DNA of 64,000 nt from Nephromyces sp. MM_2019. Lineage: Eukaryota > Apicomplexa > Aconoidasida > Nephromycida. The stretch is from contig JADHZB010000582.1 of NCBI GenBank assembly GCA_015657535.1, positions 1 through 64,000 on the forward strand, in the 5' to 3' direction. This document shows positions 10,774 through 22,008 of this stretch, in pieces (position 1 is the first letter of the stretch; each line of letters opens with the position of its first letter). The position numbers and the translations under genes are program-made. The notes beneath the pieces were generated by a model. The model was not told the DNA's origin. It made no database searches and saw only the letters and a program-made list of their open reading frames with translations.

Positions 10774-11925
10774 TTAAATTTCGATTGAAATCCGTTCTAA
10801 CCAGTCTGAAATAGTTATGATTGCTTGCTCTAAATAAAGTTTGTTATTTCCTTCCCAAATATAACGTTTTGTTTCTGAGTTGTTAGGGTAAGATTGAAAT
10901 CCAACTAACTGTAAAAGTTGAACACCTTGTGGGTAGGAGGTAACTCTCTTGAATAAGTAAGGGTTCTTGGCACTCAAACTTGTATATTTATCAAGTGTTT
11001 GAGGGTAAGCTTGTATCAACTTGTAAAAGAATTGGTCTTTTAACCTTAACGTATTTAAGATATTCTTGAGATAGTCAATGAGGGTTGATCCCATTATGAT
11101 TACAACCTCTGAGTTGGTTTCGTTTTTTAGTGTCGAGAATAGAGAGTCTATGCGTCGTTCTAGTCGATCTTTTGTGAGGTGTGAAGGGCCTCCCGAGCCT
11201 AAGATATCATGGAATTTTTGGTTAAGGTAGTAAAGGTGAGTGTTAGAAGGGTCAGACCGTGAGGTATGCCTATTAACAACATTCCAATCTATATATTCCA
11301 ATCCTACAGTTGCGAGTCCAGGAAAAGTTGAATTTCTTTGTAGCATGTTCAACAGTAATGTTTTGAATTGCTCACTCTTCGGTACACCAACAAATAGGTC
11401 AATAACTTTCTGGTCACATAATGTAATTATAGTAGGAAATGCTGTAATTCCCATCTGCCGACAAAAATCGGGATGTGCTGAACCTTCTAACTTAGCAAGT
11501 TTTATAGAACCATTCAATGAATTTACGGCTCTTTCTAGTATAGGCGTCAGTACTTCACATGCTTTGCAATTTGGTGAATATACCTCTAAAATTATAGGGG
11601 TTGGACCTTCGTGAATAAGCTTGTGTAAAGACTCCAAAGCTCGTATATCTTCAATGTAATTAGGTTTTGGTGTCACCCTTTTGTTAATACTTTTTGTAGA
11701 TTTCTTAGCCCAAGGCCACTGAAATGCAGGGATAAATTGACTTAATCTTGCTTGAATGTGACAAGAATTTAGTTGACTATTGTTAATGTTTGTGTAAAGT
11801 GCGTTATTTTTATTGAGTTGAAGGTTATTTGATCTACCATGAATATCAGACATAGTTTCACAGCCGATGAGGTATATTTGGAATAGTGAAACAATCAAAA
11901 GCATCCTAAGAGGTGACATTCTCAT
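10774..11925 (-). CDS. Secreted or organellar thioredoxin-domain protein (CKAC)
   Basis: A 383-residue intronless protein with ATG at 11925. Residues about 1-22 form a leader with a hydrophobic core (MLLIVSLFQIYLIG), typical of a signal peptide. A polar linker follows, then a thioredoxin fold from about 90 to 205. The redox motif SPNCKACEV has its Cys pair at 120 and 123, and the cis-proline motif GITAFPT is at about 159-165. The C-terminal half (about 205-383) is predicted helical and matches no domain I recognise. CKAC is atypical for protein disulfide isomerase (CGHC), and there is no KDEL-like tail: it ends ERISIEI. Such leaders occur on ER, secretory or, in apicomplexans, plastid-periphery thioredoxins. 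A redox-active disulfide oxidoreductase is likely; compartment and substrate are unknown. Confidence 0.75.
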   Translation of the reverse strand: MRMSPLRMLLIVSLFQIYLIGCETMSDIHGRSNNLQLNKNNALYTNINNSQLNSCHIQARLSQFIPAFQWPWAKKSTKSINKRVTPKPNYIEDIRALESLHKLIHEGPTPIILEVYSPNCKACEVLTPILERAVNSLNGSIKLAKLEGSAHPDFCRQMGITAFPTIITLCDQKVIDLFVGVPKSEQFKTLLLNMLQRNSTFPGLATVGLEYIDWNVVNRHTSRSDPSNTHLYYLNQKFHDILGSGGPSHLTKDRLERRIDSLFSTLKNETNSEVVIIMGSTLIDYLKNILNTLRLKDQFFYKLIQAYPQTLDKYTSLSAKNPYLFKRVTSYPQGVQLLQLVGFQSYPNNSETKRYIWEGNNKLYLEQAIITISDWLERISIEI

Positions 11926-14900
11926 CTTAACTTCAAATTAAAGCCAAAAAGCATTAAATAAAAGTGTTTATACGAGTATAGCAATAATTTTAGGTGATTG
12001 ATGGTAAGTATTTGTTAAATTTTTTTATTTTGGAGGTTTCTTCGAGTTTTCCCAAACGTTTTCAGAATTCTCAAACTGTTAATTTAATCTATCTAATCAA
12101 GCTCATGTGAATCTTTTATTCCAAATCTAACTATATGACTGTGTTTGTACTCTTTGAAAGTTGTGATATAACTTTTCTCAATACGAATTTCACAACTTTA
12201 AAGTCCAAAACTATAATAACATTTATGAGGCTTTTCGATTTTCAGGATTTATGAGCATTGTGTAAGCCTTGTTTCATTGCTCATGATCTGCAATTCATTA
12301 TTTAACAGATAAATTGATTATTCATCTTTCTTTTTTCTAGTTTAGGTAAATTGATTGAGGTATCAACTGTTAAGTTATAAGAGTTTACATAAACATATTG
12401 AAAAATATTAAATATTCTTTGACCAGTTCAAAACGGCGCTGTGAAAAATTTAATTTTAATAACGTTTTATGTTAATACTTTTACAATTTGTTTTGCAGCT
12501 TTTAATTCATTGAAATAGTTTGAAGACTTTTGTAGGTATTCTTTAGTTATATTTTTGCGGCTTGGTTTCTAATGTATATAAAAAAAAGTGAAGTTTCAAA
12601 TTTTGGTTATAAAGCAAACGAAGGGTTTATTGTAATCCTGTGATGAAAAGCTTAATTAATATAAATATATAATTTATTATTATTATTTACTGCGAAATAG
12701 TACATCATAATTATGGCATCACTTTGGAGATAGGAGAAAAATGAGAATTAAATTTTGAAACTTAAACAACTTAAAAATGCAAAGTCTAGTTTAAAAAGAA
12801 GCATTCGAGAGGTGTTTTACTAGATAGATTTTTTGCGTGTATTATTTTGTGATTCAAGTGACAAATTTTGGATGAAAAACAATGCCGATAAGTTCAGCTA
12901 TGAGTACCCGTTTCCCAATATGAAATAAAATTAACCTCAAAGGTAATAAATACCCAATGATTGCTAGAACTTTTTTTGGTATTCATTAGGAATAAAGTCG
13001 TTGATGCACGCCAAATTTAACACGTCACTTAGTTAAGCTGAGAGAATTAACACTATGTGGTAGAAATGCAATTTAGAAGTTGAAACATTAATCGAATATT
13101 CAAAAGTTCTTAACATGTAATTGAATATTAGAACAACCACAAAATACCCCCCCATAGCTGCAAAGATTGTAGGATATGCAATTAATACATCAATTCATAA
13201 TTGAACACAGTAAAAGCAAACCTGTCGAAGTTGCTACTTTTGCACACACCCAGCAACACACACACTTTACATCTTCACACTACCATAAAAAAATGACACA
13301 ACATCAATTACCCAAAATCAAACTGTATAACACCATTATGCTATGGCAGTAAAGAGCAAAATAATTGAACTCCACTAGTAGTACAACTTTTTTAATTTTT
13401 CAAAAAATATACCTTCAAACGTTTCATAAAAACTACTCAAATTTTTCAAGTTTACTAACTTTCTAGTTTTATGTAAAACGTTAAGAGTTAAGTGTGTATA
13501 TATTGAAAACACTCTTTATGTACTTAAGTGAGTGCATCAATTAATTTTTAAAAATCAACTAGTGTCAATTATACATCTTTCTTTACTAATATCTTTTCAT
13601 AGGAGTCGTTTGGTTATATTTTATATAAAACAAGTATATATATACATTTATTTCATTACACTATAAGTGAACTCAACAGATAACCTTACATACATACACA
13701 TTTATATATATATAAACTTCTTGGAACTTAATAGTTATTTATTTAATTTTTTATCTTGATAACTTTATAGAGAATAATACAATATAGACAAAACCATTAT
13801 TATACATGAAACTACATGAAACCATAAAAATAAATTCATCTTCCTTTTTTATTTACTCAGTCCATTTACACCCAAACTCAATATATACAAATCTCAACCC
13901 ATAATACCAAGATTATTACACCCACACCATTACAGATAACACACAGAATATTTTATGTAATTCATACGAGAACTTTCAGTAGAGAAAAAGCACATACCCT
14001 AATAAAACAAAACATAAATATTTTATCTAAATAAGACATTCTACTCAATTTATTTTTAAAGAAAGAATGTACTATTTATTTTGATGATAACACAGAGCCA
14101 GCTCTTGTTAAACAAAACTATTACTTACTTATCCCTTCTTTATTCTCACTCGTGATAACTTTGCAATTAGTCTTAGACATGCTAAGAACTTCCCAAGCTC
14201 CCTAATGTTCATATACATTTCCACAGTTAAAGCCATAAATTATCCAATTATATATTACAGATAAGTACGCATAAATATCACAAACATTTTTTATTATTTA
14301 ACAAATAATCCATAGATTCAACATTATACATGAGATAAATATATTTTTGGCCTTATGTAAATCTTGGGATATGTATATATACGTCTACTTAATACTAGTT
14401 TTTTCAACCAACTATTTACCCATGCCTACGAGAACCATCCTTATTCATATAATTTACATTACACTTTATAAATCCAGAATTAAGCAATTCGAACAAACAT
14501 CTTCATACAAATTTGAAACGTTTATTGACATTTGAAATAACAACTATAAAGTAATTAGTAATTAAAATACAAATTATTTATTATAATTGGTTAATAATAA
14601 GATATTTACAAATTAATAATTTTAATGTGCTATACTTTGATAACCCGTCAATCTCGTGTGTTTAATTGTTTTAACATGCTTATTGACACATATATTTGTA
14701 TACATAAGCATTTATTAACAATTACACCTCATATGACTTTTAATGTTTCATAAATAAATAAATAAATAAATATATATATATATATATATATATATTTCAA
14801 CAACATTTTTCCTGAAACCCTTACCAATTTGTATTTATGTTTCTTTTTAAATATTATTTTTATGGCTAGAATATTTAAGTTTTCCTGATTATTTGATTAC

Positions 14901-16452
14901 ATTTTCAATTCCACAAAAATCGAACACATGCTATAGTCAATTACAGACTAGACTTGCTACTATATCTGAAGCCTTTTCTTATATCTTATTGAATAAAAAA
15001 GATATTTTTGAATAGGAAAACATCCTGATACATCAACTAATAAATAACAATAATATCCTTTCACCTATGCATGAACCCCTTTTTATGCAATTTTTGCTTT
15101 TTCATATTCATGTTTCTTTAGTTGTTTTCAAGTATTTTAAGAGAACTGTTTATATCTCACAGAAACAAATCTTAAACTTATAGAAACTATTTTATTTTAA
15201 AAACAAAAGCTAAGAACAGCCATCAAGTTTTTAGCTATCGAAATATATTCATTTATATCATATTTTTTATCAATTTAAATTTATAATTCAATTTTCTATT
15301 ATTACTTCGACTTATTTATTCAAGCCTATAAAAATCCTGTCTACTATGTATACAAAGTCTTACTGAACCACAACAAATGCTTATTCCACATAACATTACA
15401 TACTTAATACAACAAGAATGAACAAATAGAATCAGCTTATTGGCATTTTAAAACTTTCTCCGGTATTCTAAGACTTTCTTATTACTCCTATCATACTATT
15501 TAAGCAAAAGCATATATCAAACTATATACAGAACTACTTAACCTGAAATATTCATATAAACAAAGCGTTGATCATCCAGCACTATAACTTCAATATTGAT
15601 TAAGATCTCGTTTTAATCAATGATGAAGAGGAAAATGTAAACATCTTATACTTATTTTAGACTTCCATATTCATTTATTTGCTTTACATATTCGATAAGT
15701 GTGTATTATGAGATACATATTTTTATACTTTGACACATTGGTCGTTATAGTTGATTCGTTCGTGTAAGCTTTGTCGATGTTAAATTACAATGTATTTTCT
15801 ACGACTTTAAGGTCATTCAAAAGCATAGCCCTTTTTAATAATTGAACATTTCCGAGCCTGAAATCTTAATTTTGATACATTTTATTATTTTTAGGTTGAC
15901 GACTGGCACACTAAACGCTGTTAATCCTTTAGGATGATCTCAGCAAGCACAATGTCAGACAATCCCAATGGTTTTAAATCATTACAATTACAATTTATAT
16001 TTTGAAAACAAAAACACTTTAAGGTTTTGGGGATATTTAAAATCTACATAAAACCTTGATTTATCTATACGTATATATAGGCTATTCTACAATTAATCCA
16101 TCTATTTACACAGGCTTTTTCACTTTTTACACATCATATTTAAATATTATGCCCAATTATCATCTCAAATAGTGTTTATATGAATTACTTACAAATTAAT
16201 CCAAATAAATTTGCACTATACTTTGAATTCAAGCTGGAATTACCTTTAAACATGGTGGTGATTCTCAATTTCAGGCATTACTAAAGATTACATCAAATGG
16301 ATATTTCAAGATAGAGGTGTAATTCCTATCTAAGGAGTTGCACCAAGCCACACATGCTTAATACAATCAAATTCAACCTACACATCAGCATCTTTGCAAT
16401 ATTTCATCCCTACGAATCCATTGCATTGTAATGCTTACTGTATTTTTATCTG
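11926..16452. other. Large AT-rich gap, no gene supported
   Basis: No open frame above noise and no exon chain with family similarity was found on either strand. The DNA is uniformly AT-rich, with a (TA)n tract near 14767-14796 and little of the TG/CA microsatellite seen elsewhere. It would contain the upstream regions of the thioredoxin-domain gene (left) and the kinase gene (right). A non-coding RNA or a gene of very small exons cannot be excluded by eye. Confidence 0.5.
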
Positions 16453-19400
16453 ATGAAAAATTACTATCTAATGAATCCTTCTTTCTCACTTGTTTCAGCG
16501 GGAAGTGTTCCTACTGTTAACTTTAAAAAAAGCTTCGTAAAAAAAAAAAAATATTTACAACCAACTAAGGATATTAAGAAGACAGAAACTATCAATGAAA
16601 TATTTTCCTCCCCTCAATCACATCAGAGCACGTCATTTTATTCTTGTAATGATGATTCACCTGGATTTAGCCCCACTGAAAATAGTTCTGTACAGAATGT
16701 CATAAATTTTAAAACCAGTCAAGAATCATCTCACTCACCTCATGAAATACACTTACCTTCATCAATTTACTCTGTGTTAGAAGGCGCGAATAAACATAGG
16801 AGTGACTCTGGTAATTGTACTGATTTCTTTGCCGAAAATAACTTGTCGACATACGAGGTTACAATTACATCACAATCTAATAGGACAAGAGAACCCTCAC
16901 TAAAATTTCAAGATGAATTTAAAATATCGAGAAAACCCCTCAACAAAAAGTCAACAGGTGTATACAACAACTCATATGATAATGAGGAACACGATTTAAT
17001 TTGTCACACTAACGACCTAATATATCTTGAGAAAGCAAATCTCATATACCAAATCATTGACCTTATAGGAAACGGCACATATGGACATGTATATAAATGT
17101 ATAGAAAGAAACTATTCATCATTGGCTCCTATTCGCTATGTTGCTATCAAGATCATAAAAAATTTACCACACTACCACAGACAGGCAGCCTCTGAGGTTC
17201 ATGTGCTAAATTACCTCTCACAACTAGGTACAAACCTTTCTAATGGATTCGCTAAGATATATAGCTACTTTAATCATCGTGAACATCTCTGCATTGTGAT
17301 GGAATTACTACAAGAAAATATGTATCAACTATTAAAACGATCACAGTTTACTGGTTTACCTATTGAGATTGTACAACAAGTTGTTGCACAATTATTTTAT
17401 AGCGCACATATATTGAAAGAAAATTCAATTACACATGCTGATATAAAACCCGAAAACATATTGATAGAGAAATTGATCTCACTAACCAATACACTGCCGA
17501 ACCCAATCGAGCCACTAAGCAGCTATAAGTCAAATAACAATCCTGTTTATCCAGTAGCATACCTTGGGTGTGGTGTGTATCCAACTCTTACACAAAGCAT
17601 GAATTACGAATTATACAAGAGTAGACAGCCTAATAACCCTGGATACAATCCACCAGACTCATTTCAAGAGTACATAGACATAAGATCTAATAAGGAACAA
17701 ATTGAGCCATTCGAGGACCAAATATTACATAAAAGTGCAAGTACACCAGCTCACAGCGCTTTCCCACAAGCTCTACAGTCACCTATACCCGAACACTTCC
17801 TTAAGATTAAAATGATTGACTTTGGCTCTGCACACACACATGAGAAATATAATTTTTCATACATACAATCTAGATTTTATAGAGCACCAGAAGTTTTGTT
17901 GGGTTTACCTTCAAACAACACTATAGATGTATGGAGTATAGGATGTTTCCTATTTGAATTGTTGACTGGTTTACCTCTTTTTCCTGGCACATCAGAATTC
18001 GATCAACTTCATCTCATAACAAAAGTTTTAGGAATGCCACCTCTTTGGATGCTAAACAAGGGCAAATACACACCTTTTTATTTCACAAAAGAAATTTTAA
18101 AACCTCAAGGTTATGCAAGCATTGCCCCTACCACAATAAGAAGTATATATCGTGTTGACAAAGATCATTACAACCAATATAATAATATTATAGAGAAAAA
18201 TATACATAATAGCATACACGACGAACATGTACAATCTCAGTTTAAGAATCATACTACATTTCATAAGCACCCAAGTAAAGAGCTTAAACAACAACATCAA
18301 CAAACAAAGATTATAAAAGACAACAACATTTTCAACCGAAATACATATTATGACTATAACGAACAACAAAAGTACACACAATACAAACAATATGTAAAGG
18401 ATAGGGGGAATGAACACATTAAATCAGCGACACAAGATCAATCAAGTGAATCAAATCAGCCAGAAGTTTGGAGGCTACTCAGCAAAGAAGAATATGAAAA
18501 AAAGAACTCAAAAAGGGAATGTAGTAATCGCCAATATTTTGATTTAAAGGCATTGGATGATATATATAATCCTTCAAATTCTTCCTTTACTAGAGTAATT
18601 AAGAATAACATTAATCACTATGAGTTATTAAAAACTGGTGTTGATTTTCTCAAGCGCTGTTTGATTATAGATCCCACCAAAAGGATTGAACCAAGTGCTG
18701 CGTTGGAACACCCTTTCATACAACCAATTCTACCTATTTATTTTGAATGCCTTGAAAAATATGAATGCATTCCACAAGGCCACACAAAAGCAAATAAACC
18801 CACAAAATTCGATGATTTTATTGCGCCTTCACCCTCATTATCTACTATAACTACTAATGCAAGTTACTCATCAGGGCGTGTCTCTATCAATGAATATATC
18901 TTGAACGAGTTGCGTTCTCCAGATCAGAAACATTATGACAACACGAACTTTAACTCCTATTCAACCTTTTCACGGCTTAATTCAACATTTGATAATTTAA
19001 GCCAAAATTTGAATAATTATATCGATAATAACAATTACGAATTTAACAGCCCAATACACACGAATAACGTTGTTCAACATACAAATTTGAATCCACATAG
19101 TAGTAGAAACATAGCCAATACAACATCTAATATAACAGATCCGCTTCACTCACAACAAAATACAAATAATGCTTTTGATTACACATCAAACCACTATACA
19201 ACAGCTCCCAATAGACACAATAATCAGCTAAACGACAACAATGATCAACTCTTATCTGACGAAAATAAATCAGTAAGGATGACAAGTGGAAATGACTCTA
19301 ATACACACACCAACAATCAACGTTCTTCATTCCGTAGACGTTTATATGGTAACTTACCAGATAAAAAGAATTATTTCATATCTGCAGAAAATAAAAGCTC

Positions 19401-19860
19401 TAGCTATAATTATGATACGAACAATTACAATATCAATGCACCTTGCCTTGATAAATCTTTAAATAAAGAAGTTTCCACTGAAATGTATAATACTAATGAT
19501 GCCACCAATATGATACCCCAGCGTTCTAAATCACACACTCAAAACTCTCATATCAGCTCTAGTGATAGGAGTTCTAACAAATCAAGATTCTCCGTTAATT
19601 GGGAAAAAATGAAAAATATTGGCATTCATGGAAATAATAACAAAAAAGAGGAAAAGACATACACTTACAATTGCAATGATAGCAATCATGCAGCCACACA
19701 CACCATACAACAAAATTTCTGTAACAAACCACCTATAGAATCCTCCTACCTAGACTTACTAGCTGTCTTGTACCCGGAACAAATTATTATGAATATGGAT
19801 GCATCAAAGAGTCCTTATATGAGGCCCAAACCACCTTCACCTAGTCTGAATTCATTATGA
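16453..19860 (+). CDS. YAK1/DYRK-family protein kinase with Asn-rich extensions
   Basis: An intronless 1135-residue CMGC kinase. Residues 1-200 are low-complexity. The kinase domain runs about 200-760: glycine loop GNGTYGHV (206), VAIK lysine 233, catalytic loop HADIKPEN (Asp 330), DFG at 456, and activation segment YIQSRFYRAPEVLLG with the DYRK activation tyrosine at 470. LPLFPGTSEFDQLHLI and PPLWMLNKGK favour the YAK1 branch over other DYRKs; HAD in place of HCD also recalls HIPK kinases. Two inserts interrupt the fold: about 105 residues between catalytic loop and DFG, and about 130 residues around 590-720 before the closing helices (KRCLIIDPTKRIEPSAALEH). The C-terminal 350 residues are Asn/Ser/Thr-rich and probably disordered. 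DYRK-family kinases autophosphorylate on Tyr and regulate growth, stress and splicing. Substrates cannot be inferred here. Confidence 0.88.
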   Translation: MKNYYLMNPSFSLVSAGSVPTVNFKKSFVKKKKYLQPTKDIKKTETINEIFSSPQSHQSTSFYSCNDDSPGFSPTENSSVQNVINFKTSQESSHSPHEIHLPSSIYSVLEGANKHRSDSGNCTDFFAENNLSTYEVTITSQSNRTREPSLKFQDEFKISRKPLNKKSTGVYNNSYDNEEHDLICHTNDLIYLEKANLIYQIIDLIGNGTYGHVYKCIERNYSSLAPIRYVAIKIIKNLPHYHRQAASEVHVLNYLSQLGTNLSNGFAKIYSYFNHREHLCIVMELLQENMYQLLKRSQFTGLPIEIVQQVVAQLFYSAHILKENSITHADIKPENILIEKLISLTNTLPNPIEPLSSYKSNNNPVYPVAYLGCGVYPTLTQSMNYELYKSRQPNNPGYNPPDSFQEYIDIRSNKEQIEPFEDQILHKSASTPAHSAFPQALQSPIPEHFLKIKMIDFGSAHTHEKYNFSYIQSRFYRAPEVLLGLPSNNTIDVWSIGCFLFELLTGLPLFPGTSEFDQLHLITKVLGMPPLWMLNKGKYTPFYFTKEILKPQGYASIAPTTIRSIYRVDKDHYNQYNNIIEKNIHNSIHDEHVQSQFKNHTTFHKHPSKELKQQHQQTKIIKDNNIFNRNTYYDYNEQQKYTQYKQYVKDRGNEHIKSATQDQSSESNQPEVWRLLSKEEYEKKNSKRECSNRQYFDLKALDDIYNPSNSSFTRVIKNNINHYELLKTGVDFLKRCLIIDPTKRIEPSAALEHPFIQPILPIYFECLEKYECIPQGHTKANKPTKFDDFIAPSPSLSTITTNASYSSGRVSINEYILNELRSPDQKHYDNTNFNSYSTFSRLNSTFDNLSQNLNNYIDNNNYEFNSPIHTNNVVQHTNLNPHSSRNIANTTSNITDPLHSQQNTNNAFDYTSNHYTTAPNRHNNQLNDNNDQLLSDENKSVRMTSGNDSNTHTNNQRSSFRRRLYGNLPDKKNYFISAENKSSSYNYDTNNYNINAPCLDKSLNKEVSTEMYNTNDATNMIPQRSKSHTQNSHISSSDRSSNKSRFSVNWEKMKNIGIHGNNNKKEEKTYTYNCNDSNHAATHTIQQNFCNKPPIESSYLDLLAVLYPEQIIMNMDASKSPYMRPKPPSPSLNSL

Positions 19861-22008
19861 TTAGGAATGGCTAGTCTATATAGATATACCACATTAGACA
19901 CACTTTGTAATTTTGAATTGTGTGAATCAATTTAGAATTTGTTTGTATGGAGTTGTAAGCGAGAATATCCCTAGATATGTGTATATGTGGATTTTGAAAG
20001 ATTGATTGGAACAATGAAGTTATAATTAACTTTATTTCATTTCAAGAAAATAAATCAAAATAACCTATTCGAAGTACATGCATATTTTATTATGATGTAA
20101 GGGCAATTTTAAGTCTTATACCGTCATTAAACATCCATCTTCCCATTTCACCTATATATTGAGGTACACAAAAACTAGATTTGTATTTCCCTTGGTACCC
20201 AAGTTTTAACAAAGTCTGATCTTTACTTTTATCCAAAGCACACATACATTTTGATTTAACGACATTAAGTTTTACACTCAAGTCAAAAGCAAAGTTTTCC
20301 TTCCTTTTCTCAGAATATTTTTTCTTACAATTTTCCCATAGTTATCTTATAGTTGAATACAATTATTTTACACTTTTGAAAGTATGAAGACACATACTTT
20401 ATGTTTTATAAGATTTTTATTTGTTAATCCACTTTGAAAACATACCAATTTTTTTTTCAAATTTAAGTGCATTTATTAGGCATCTCATAAAGAGAGGCTA
20501 TATTTGAATAATTTAGTATTTTTTTTATGTTTGTATAAAATATAAGCATAGATACATCCTAAATTCATATTAAACACACTAGCTTTACTTTTGGTTTTGA
20601 AATGTTAAGTAAACTAATTTTTTTTAGCTTCGAAGAATTTTATAAATTTTACAGAAACAAATGACCTCGAATATTTATAATATAAACTAGTAATGTAAGT
20701 AAACAAAATCCACACCTTGCATAATATAACTTTACACACCTATTTACAAACTTTATATTAAATCTATGTATTTAAATTAGTATTTATCGATAGAAAATAA
20801 ATATTTATGTCGACAAGTTCCAATTAATTTAGTTAATGATTTTTTCCATAGACAATAAATATCAAATTTTGACATCTTCACAACTCAATTAATTTGCGTG
20901 AAAAGCTCTATCCAATTTAAAATTTGAAAGATACATCTATTGTAATTTATTAATTTCCATGAACTCACTTATTAATAGATATAACATATAATCGTCCCTA
21001 AATAACGTAAAATTAATCTGCTTACCACTAATCATAAACCCAACTGTATTGATCTTCGTAACAAATCAATGTAAAAATAAGATAAAATGCCTGTGTAGAT
21101 TATATAGAAATTCGATAATCTCCGACACTTTGCATTTATTAAGATTTTTTGAAAACTTTTATTGAAACTTATTTCATTATATATATCGGAATTTCAAAAT
21201 AGGTTATTTTTGTAACGATATAAATATATCATATTGCTAAGAAAAACGTTAGTCAAATTTTTCAATTATTATCCGTGTGCAGTATTTTAAGTGATCAAAT
21301 ACTCATATCAAACTTGTCCATTAAAATTGTAAAAAGCTGACATAAATAAAATAATATAAAAAATCATCAAATTTACAAAAACATGTGATTTATAATTTTT
21401 TCAAAAATTCATAAATATATATTATTTGTATGTATGATACTTTGGGTTATAATTTATAATTAAGCTTTACTTTATCTAACTGCTCAACAACTAATATAGA
21501 TCTTTGTAGGCAATGAGTAAGCGCATACACAATTTCTCCAAGAAAGTATTCTTAACAACTTAGAACTAATGCAACTGTAGTGAAAGTTACTAATAGCTAT
21601 GCTTGATTACAATAAAGTGTATTTACCCTCGCCGAAGTAAGATATCTAGTAATCTTAGCCATCTATAAGTTTCTTATTAACAACTCTTCAGGCTGCGAAA
21701 AACTGTGACAATGTTTAGACCTCCACGATAGTTAAAGCTCTCAGTAATTCTACTCGTCCAAACACTACTTTAAATTTCACAAAAATGTGCTTCTCGCAGA
21801 ATCAAACGTTTGGTAATTCTATTCATTTACATGTTGCGATAAGTTATGCTAAAAATGATTTTGTATCTACTAAATTAAATTATTAAAAATCTCTGAACTT
21901 TACTTATAAAACTTCAAGTTAGAAATCTCTTAGTTGCGACAAAAAATATTATATCGTATCTACATTTACTGGAGCATAATTATCAAACTCAAGAGTTATA
22001 AACTTTCC
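19861..22008. other. Intergenic AT-rich region
   Basis: Lies between the kinase stop and the first ATG of the asparaginyl-tRNA synthetase. No open frame resembles a protein family. A 63-codon minus-strand frame at 20090-20281 begins at TTG, lacks convincing splice partners and was not accepted. Confidence 0.55.

Noticed and set aside
11240..11614. A 124-codon plus-strand open frame.
   Set aside because: Antisense shadow of the thioredoxin-domain gene; no family similarity.
20090..20281. A 63-codon minus-strand frame downstream of the kinase.
   Set aside because: Begins at TTG rather than ATG and has no convincing splice partners or similarity.
21934..22008. N-terminal extension of AsnRS upstream of ATG 22009.
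   Set aside because: The extension opens at TTG and contains no Met, so 22009 is the first usable start.
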